DNA of 64,000 nt, from contig JAWKVC010000009.1 of the NCBI GenBank assembly GCA_041398245.1, forward strand, positions 96,528 to 160,527. The letters are read 5' to 3'. Positions 61,079-64,000 of this stretch are shown piece by piece. The stretch comes from UBA7672 sp041398245 (lineage in GTDB: Bacteria; Pseudomonadota; Alphaproteobacteria; Caulobacterales; Hyphomonadaceae). The notes below the pieces were generated by a model. The model saw only the letters and a program-made list of their open reading frames with translations. It was not told the DNA's origin and made no database searches. The translations under genes and the position numbers were made by a program. How positions within the stretch are numbered: the first letter of the stretch is position 1; every line of letters starts with the position of its first letter.

Positions 61079-61175
61079 GGTACAGGCTGGCCGCGACCCG
61101 AGCTAAACTCGTTACGGCTGCTTCCTTCCGGACCTGACCGGGTTGGCGAACCGCTCGTCCGCAACCAGCCTGCCC
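61079..61175 (-). ncRNA. ffs: Signal recognition particle RNA (4.5S)
   Basis: The invariant SRP RNA loop is readable on the reverse strand (GGTCAGGTCCGGAAGGAAGC, 61115-61138), and CAGGCTGG / CCAGCCTG close the helix near both ends. About 97 bases long, as in other short bacterial SRP RNAs. It binds Ffh to target membrane proteins. Location next to dnaX is common in alphaproteobacteria. Confidence 0.95.
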
Positions 61176-61179
61176 TAGG

Positions 61180-61208
61180 TTTATAGGAAGGCCGGGCTAA
61201 ATGCGCAA
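61180..61208 (-). promoter_or_regulatory. Promoter of ffs
   Basis: On the reverse strand TTGCGC (61203-61208) and TATAAA (61180-61185) are 17 bases apart, and the -10 ends about five bases before the RNA start near 61174. A good fit for housekeeping sigma. Confidence 0.7.
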
Positions 61209-61312
61209 TGTTGCACCTGTCTGGCTCCGCCTGCGCGAGTCGCGACCAATCAGGATAGGTGGGGGCCGGGAATCATGCAGACAGTCGCATGCGGACAGGT
61301 TGGGCCTCCGCC

Positions 61313-61999
61313 ATGAGCGATACGCCGTTTGACGTTCACATCTGCTATCGGCGCGGCGATCGTGAGATCGCCGCCTCGCTGGCGCGACGGCTGGAGGCAC
61401 GCGGAGTTTCGACCCAGTACGACGCCGGCGTTGGCGGCGGGGGTGCGATTGCCGCGGGCGCAGGTCCGGAAATGGCGGGCGTGTTCGTTGTTCTCGTCTC
61501 GTCCGAGCCGCATGACGGACAGCAGCTGCGCCGCGAACTGGCGGCGGCGGACCGTCTGTCGCGGCCGGTGGTGACGCTGCTGCTGGAAGATATCGAACCG
61601 GGCGGCGCGACCCTGCAGATGCTTGCCGACCGGATCTGGATCTGCGCGCATCCCGATCCGATGGCGCAGATCGAGGAGATCGCCGAACTGGTGGCGCAGC
61701 TGGCCGGCAAGGGAACGCCGAAACCGGCGCCAGAGCCGGAACCGGAAACGCTCGAGAGCAAGGAAAGCAGCCTCGACGCGGCCATCTCTCAGATGCTGGA
61801 AGACACGGTGGACCCGAGGGTGCGCGCGCCAATGGACGCGAAGGCTTATGTCGGCCGCGCCAATTCGGGCGGAACGCCGGCGCCCAGGCGCGGCGGCGCC
61901 GGAGCTGCGATGGCGAGCATTCTGACGCTCGGCTTCTATGGCGCTATGGCGCGCCGTCGTGCGATACGCAGCTTCAGGGCCAACACCAAAAGGCTGTAG
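61313..61999 (+). CDS. TIR-domain protein with C-terminal hydrophobic tail
   Basis: 228 residues from the ATG at 61313. Residues 4-125 are a TIR domain: FDVHICYRRGDREIAASLAR, EARGVSTQYDAG, VFVVLVSSEPHDGQQLRREL with a Glu in the usual catalytic helix, VVTLLLEDI. An acidic Pro/Glu linker follows, then a basic tail with a short hydrophobic stretch (AAMASILTLGFYGAMA). It is followed by nudC only two bases after its stop. Bacterial TIRs cleave NAD or act as adaptors; activity here is not proven, and the Trp of typical NADases is absent. Confidence 0.82.
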   Translation: MSDTPFDVHICYRRGDREIAASLARRLEARGVSTQYDAGVGGGGAIAAGAGPEMAGVFVVLVSSEPHDGQQLRRELAAADRLSRPVVTLLLEDIEPGGATLQMLADRIWICAHPDPMAQIEEIAELVAQLAGKGTPKPAPEPEPETLESKESSLDAAISQMLEDTVDPRVRAPMDAKAYVGRANSGGTPAPRRGGAGAAMASILTLGFYGAMARRRAIRSFRANTKRL

Positions 62000-62001
62000 C
62001 A

Positions 62002-62970
62002 TTGCCGCTTTCGAAATCCGCCGCCGATATTCCACTGGTTCCGGCAGGACTGGACCGCGCCGCCCATCACCGCCGTGATGCGGCCTGGCTTGACGCCGCC
62101 TTCGCATCGGACGCGGCGCGGGTGCTGGTGATGCGCGAGGGACAGATCCTGGTGGAAGGCTCCGCCCCGCCGTCTGCGCCCGCGCAGATCGGCGCGCCGC
62201 TGCCGCCGGGCCGGCCAATTCTGTGGCTGGGACCGCAGGCGGGCATGCTGTCGCCGAAAGCGACGCGGCTGTTTCTGGGCGAGACCGTGAAGGGATCGCC
62301 GGTGTTCGCGCTCGAAATGCCGTCGTCCTTCAGTCTCGAGGCTTCGCCGATTGCGGGCCTTGGCGTGTTCGATGATTTCCGCGCGGCGGCTTCGGCGCTC
62401 GACGCGTTCAATGGCGGCTGCGCGGCGACGGCGCGGGCGCTGTTCGAATGGCACAGGCGGCATGGCTTCTGCGCCAATTGCGGTGATCGCACGAAGATCG
62501 TCGAGGCCGGATGGAAGCGCGTGTGCGAGGATTGCGGCGCGGAACATTTTCCGCGCGTCGATCCGGTTGCGATCATGCTGGCGGTGAAGGGCGACAAGTG
62601 CCTGCTGGGCCGGCAGAAGGCGTGGCGGCCGGGCTTCTGGTCGTGCCTTGCCGGTTTTGTGGAGCCGGGCGAGACGATCGAACAGGCCGCGGCGCGCGAG
62701 ATTTTCGAGGAGGCGGGCATCCGCTGCACGACGCGAGCGGATTACCTGTTCTGCCAGCCGTGGCCGTTCCCCTCCTCGCTGATGATCGGCATGATCCTCG
62801 AAGCCGACAATGAGGACATCAAGGTCGATGAGCTGGAGCTTGAAACCGCGCGCTGGTTCACGCGCGAAGAAGCCGCGTCGATGATGGCGGGCATCAATCC
62901 GGACGCATATCCGCCGATGCGCTTCGCAATCGCGCACCATGTAATCAAGGCGTGGCTGGAGCGGGGATAG
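62002..62970 (+). CDS. nudC: NAD(+) diphosphatase NudC
   Basis: 322 residues from a TTG at 62002, with AAAAGG eight bases upstream at the end of the TIR gene, suggesting coupled translation. The zinc ribbon is complete (CANCG and CEDCG), the Nudix box reads GFVEPGETIEQAAAREIFEEAGI in two parts with its Glu residues, and the NADH-specific motif CQPWPFPSSLMIG follows. It cleaves NAD(H) to NMN(H) and AMP and removes NAD caps from RNA. The N-terminal domain is somewhat divergent, as in other alphaproteobacteria. Confidence 0.94.
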   Translation: MPLSKSAADIPLVPAGLDRAAHHRRDAAWLDAAFASDAARVLVMREGQILVEGSAPPSAPAQIGAPLPPGRPILWLGPQAGMLSPKATRLFLGETVKGSPVFALEMPSSFSLEASPIAGLGVFDDFRAAASALDAFNGGCAATARALFEWHRRHGFCANCGDRTKIVEAGWKRVCEDCGAEHFPRVDPVAIMLAVKGDKCLLGRQKAWRPGFWSCLAGFVEPGETIEQAAAREIFEEAGIRCTTRADYLFCQPWPFPSSLMIGMILEADNEDIKVDELELETARWFTREEAASMMAGINPDAYPPMRFAIAHHVIKAWLERG

Positions 62971-62991
62971 GGAACGTTGAAAGCGGCGGGG

Positions 62992-64000
62992 ATGGGGCGC
63001 GCACTAAAAGCCGGTCTTGCGATCGCATTCGCGGCGCTGGCGCTGGGGACCGGTTGCACACGCTTTCTCGAGGAAAGACCCAGAGCCTATCCCGACCTGT
63101 CGCTGCCGCGCTGGAACGCCGACGGCTATCTTGAGCGGACGGGCCACAATCCGAACACCCAGCAACCCGGCAGGATCGCGCTCGATCATGACGGCAGGCG
63201 CCTGGCATTAACGGTTCCCGGCCTGCCGAGTGCGGGCCTGCTTGTGCTCGATATGGAGACGGGCAAGGCGCTGCTGCTGGACAATGAAACGCCTGCGGTC
63301 GAATACGCCGAACCTGCTTTTTCGCGCGACGGCGCGCATGTTGTCTTTCTCGCGACGCCGGTTCCACGTTTTGGCTGGACGGAAATCTGGATCGCCACGG
63401 CGGCGGGACAATATGAGCGCCGGATGAAGGGGTGCTTCGACCGGCACCGAGCGCCAGCTTTCTCGCCCGATGGCGCGCGCCTTGCCTATTATCGCGGTCT
63501 CACGCGCACCGACAGCACGCAGTGGCGCTCGCCCATGTGGCCCGAGCAGCGAGACAACCTGACATTCGATCCCTATGGCGTCTTCGAACTCGATCTGCGG
63601 GACGGCGCCGAACGGCAGATCTCGGACCTTGTCTACCATACTCCGCAATGGCTCGAATACGCCGACGCGACCACGCTGGTCGTCGCCGCGTCAGGCCTGA
63701 TGGGCAGATCGACCGACAGCCGCCTGGGCGCGTCCTGGCTGCCGGCGGCGTCCTCGGCGGTGACAACCGCGCTCGACGGCCTACCGGACGCGGCGACGCT
63801 GATCCGGGCGCCGGTTCAGTGGCATCGCGTGCGCGAGACAGGCGCCGGGAGCATATCTATTACGCCGCTGTACGGACCCGGCGAGCCGACAACCGATCCG
63901 GTCGCGCTCGCTCCGGAGGGACGCGCGATACGTGTCGAAACGGCGCGCAGCGACGCGACCGCATCCGGCGGCAAGCGCCCGTTTGAACATCTGTTCTATC
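62992..64000 (+). CDS. Lipoprotein with beta-propeller-like repeats, partial at right edge
   Basis: 336 codons are visible from the ATG at 62992 to the edge. The signal peptide ends in ALGTGC (lipobox). Several TolB/WD40-like blades follow: GRIALDHDGRRLALTVPG, EYAEPAFSRDGAHVVFLATP, APAFSPDGARLAYYRGLT. Such propellers bind partners at the envelope. It starts 21 bases after nudC. A C-terminal hydrolase or peptidase domain may lie beyond the edge. Confidence 0.8.
   Translation, partial: MGRALKAGLAIAFAALALGTGCTRFLEERPRAYPDLSLPRWNADGYLERTGHNPNTQQPGRIALDHDGRRLALTVPGLPSAGLLVLDMETGKALLLDNETPAVEYAEPAFSRDGAHVVFLATPVPRFGWTEIWIATAAGQYERRMKGCFDRHRAPAFSPDGARLAYYRGLTRTDSTQWRSPMWPEQRDNLTFDPYGVFELDLRDGAERQISDLVYHTPQWLEYADATTLVVAASGLMGRSTDSRLGASWLPAASSAVTTALDGLPDAATLIRAPVQWHRVRETGAGSISITPLYGPGEPTTDPVALAPEGRAIRVETARSDATASGGKRPFEHLFY

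Noticed and set aside
1..64000. CRISPR arrays, tRNA, rRNA and phage integrase
   Set aside because: Looked for direct repeats with regular spacers, T-loop signatures and integrase motifs; none was found.

Overview
The window is high-GC DNA (roughly two-thirds GC by eye) from an alphaproteobacterium. The evidence is an RpoH-type sigma factor with an intact RpoH box, an alphaproteobacterial-style DnaX, many periplasmic and lipoprotein genes, a TamA/TamB pair, and intergenic palindromic repeats of the kind common in Caulobacterales/Hyphomonadales-like genomes. I cannot name the genus from sequence alone. No tRNA, rRNA, CRISPR array, reverse transcriptase or integrase was seen.

Layout. Positions 1-31600 are mostly housekeeping and envelope genes: a DUF2785-like lipoprotein (cut by the left edge), hisI, a serine hydrolase, a zinc alcohol dehydrogenase, a hybrid histidine kinase, a PhoD phosphatase, an RluD-type pseudouridine synthase, a TonB-domain lipoprotein, an EF-hand protein, rpoH, an LD-carboxypeptidase, a cytochrome P450, an OmpA-like envelope protein, dapE, tamA-tamB, and a fmt/GNAT/truA operon. 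A strongly structured, probably non-coding RNA region follows rpoH (about 13342-13527).

Positions 31600-57400 look like an accessory region. They hold short regulator operons with clear operator palindromes (XRE at 32.0 kb, a winged-helix operon at 37.6-39.1 kb, ArsR plus desaturase at 39.4 kb), broken genes, an IS3-family element, and copies of a dispersed repeat. The IS sits in, and has destroyed, a cobalt-type nitrile hydratase operon: the alpha subunit is intact, the beta subunit has lost its C-terminus, and only the C-terminal end of the accessory gene survives on the far side. A sulfatase-modifying-factor (FGE/SUMF1-type) lipoprotein is split by an in-frame TGA. A second protein of that fold is fused to a TIR domain at 52.3 kb. 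An acyl carrier protein carries an N-terminal export signal (35.4 kb) next to a Tat-type exported protein of unknown function. Other cargo includes a lipoprotein-type Fe/Mn superoxide dismutase, an OmpH/Skp-like chaperone, an alkylsulfatase, a limonene-epoxide-hydrolase-like lipoprotein and several small exported proteins.

Positions 57400-64000 return to core genes: dnaX-ybaB, the 4.5S/SRP RNA gene ffs with a readable promoter, nudC, and a lipoprotein cut by the right edge. Two further TIR-like genes flank ffs. One of them is separated by only two bases from nudC, which encodes an NAD(H) pyrophosphatase.

The most promising leads are the TIR-FGE fusion, the TIR-nudC coupling, the exported acyl carrier protein pair, the structured RNA after rpoH, and the repeat family confined to the accessory region.
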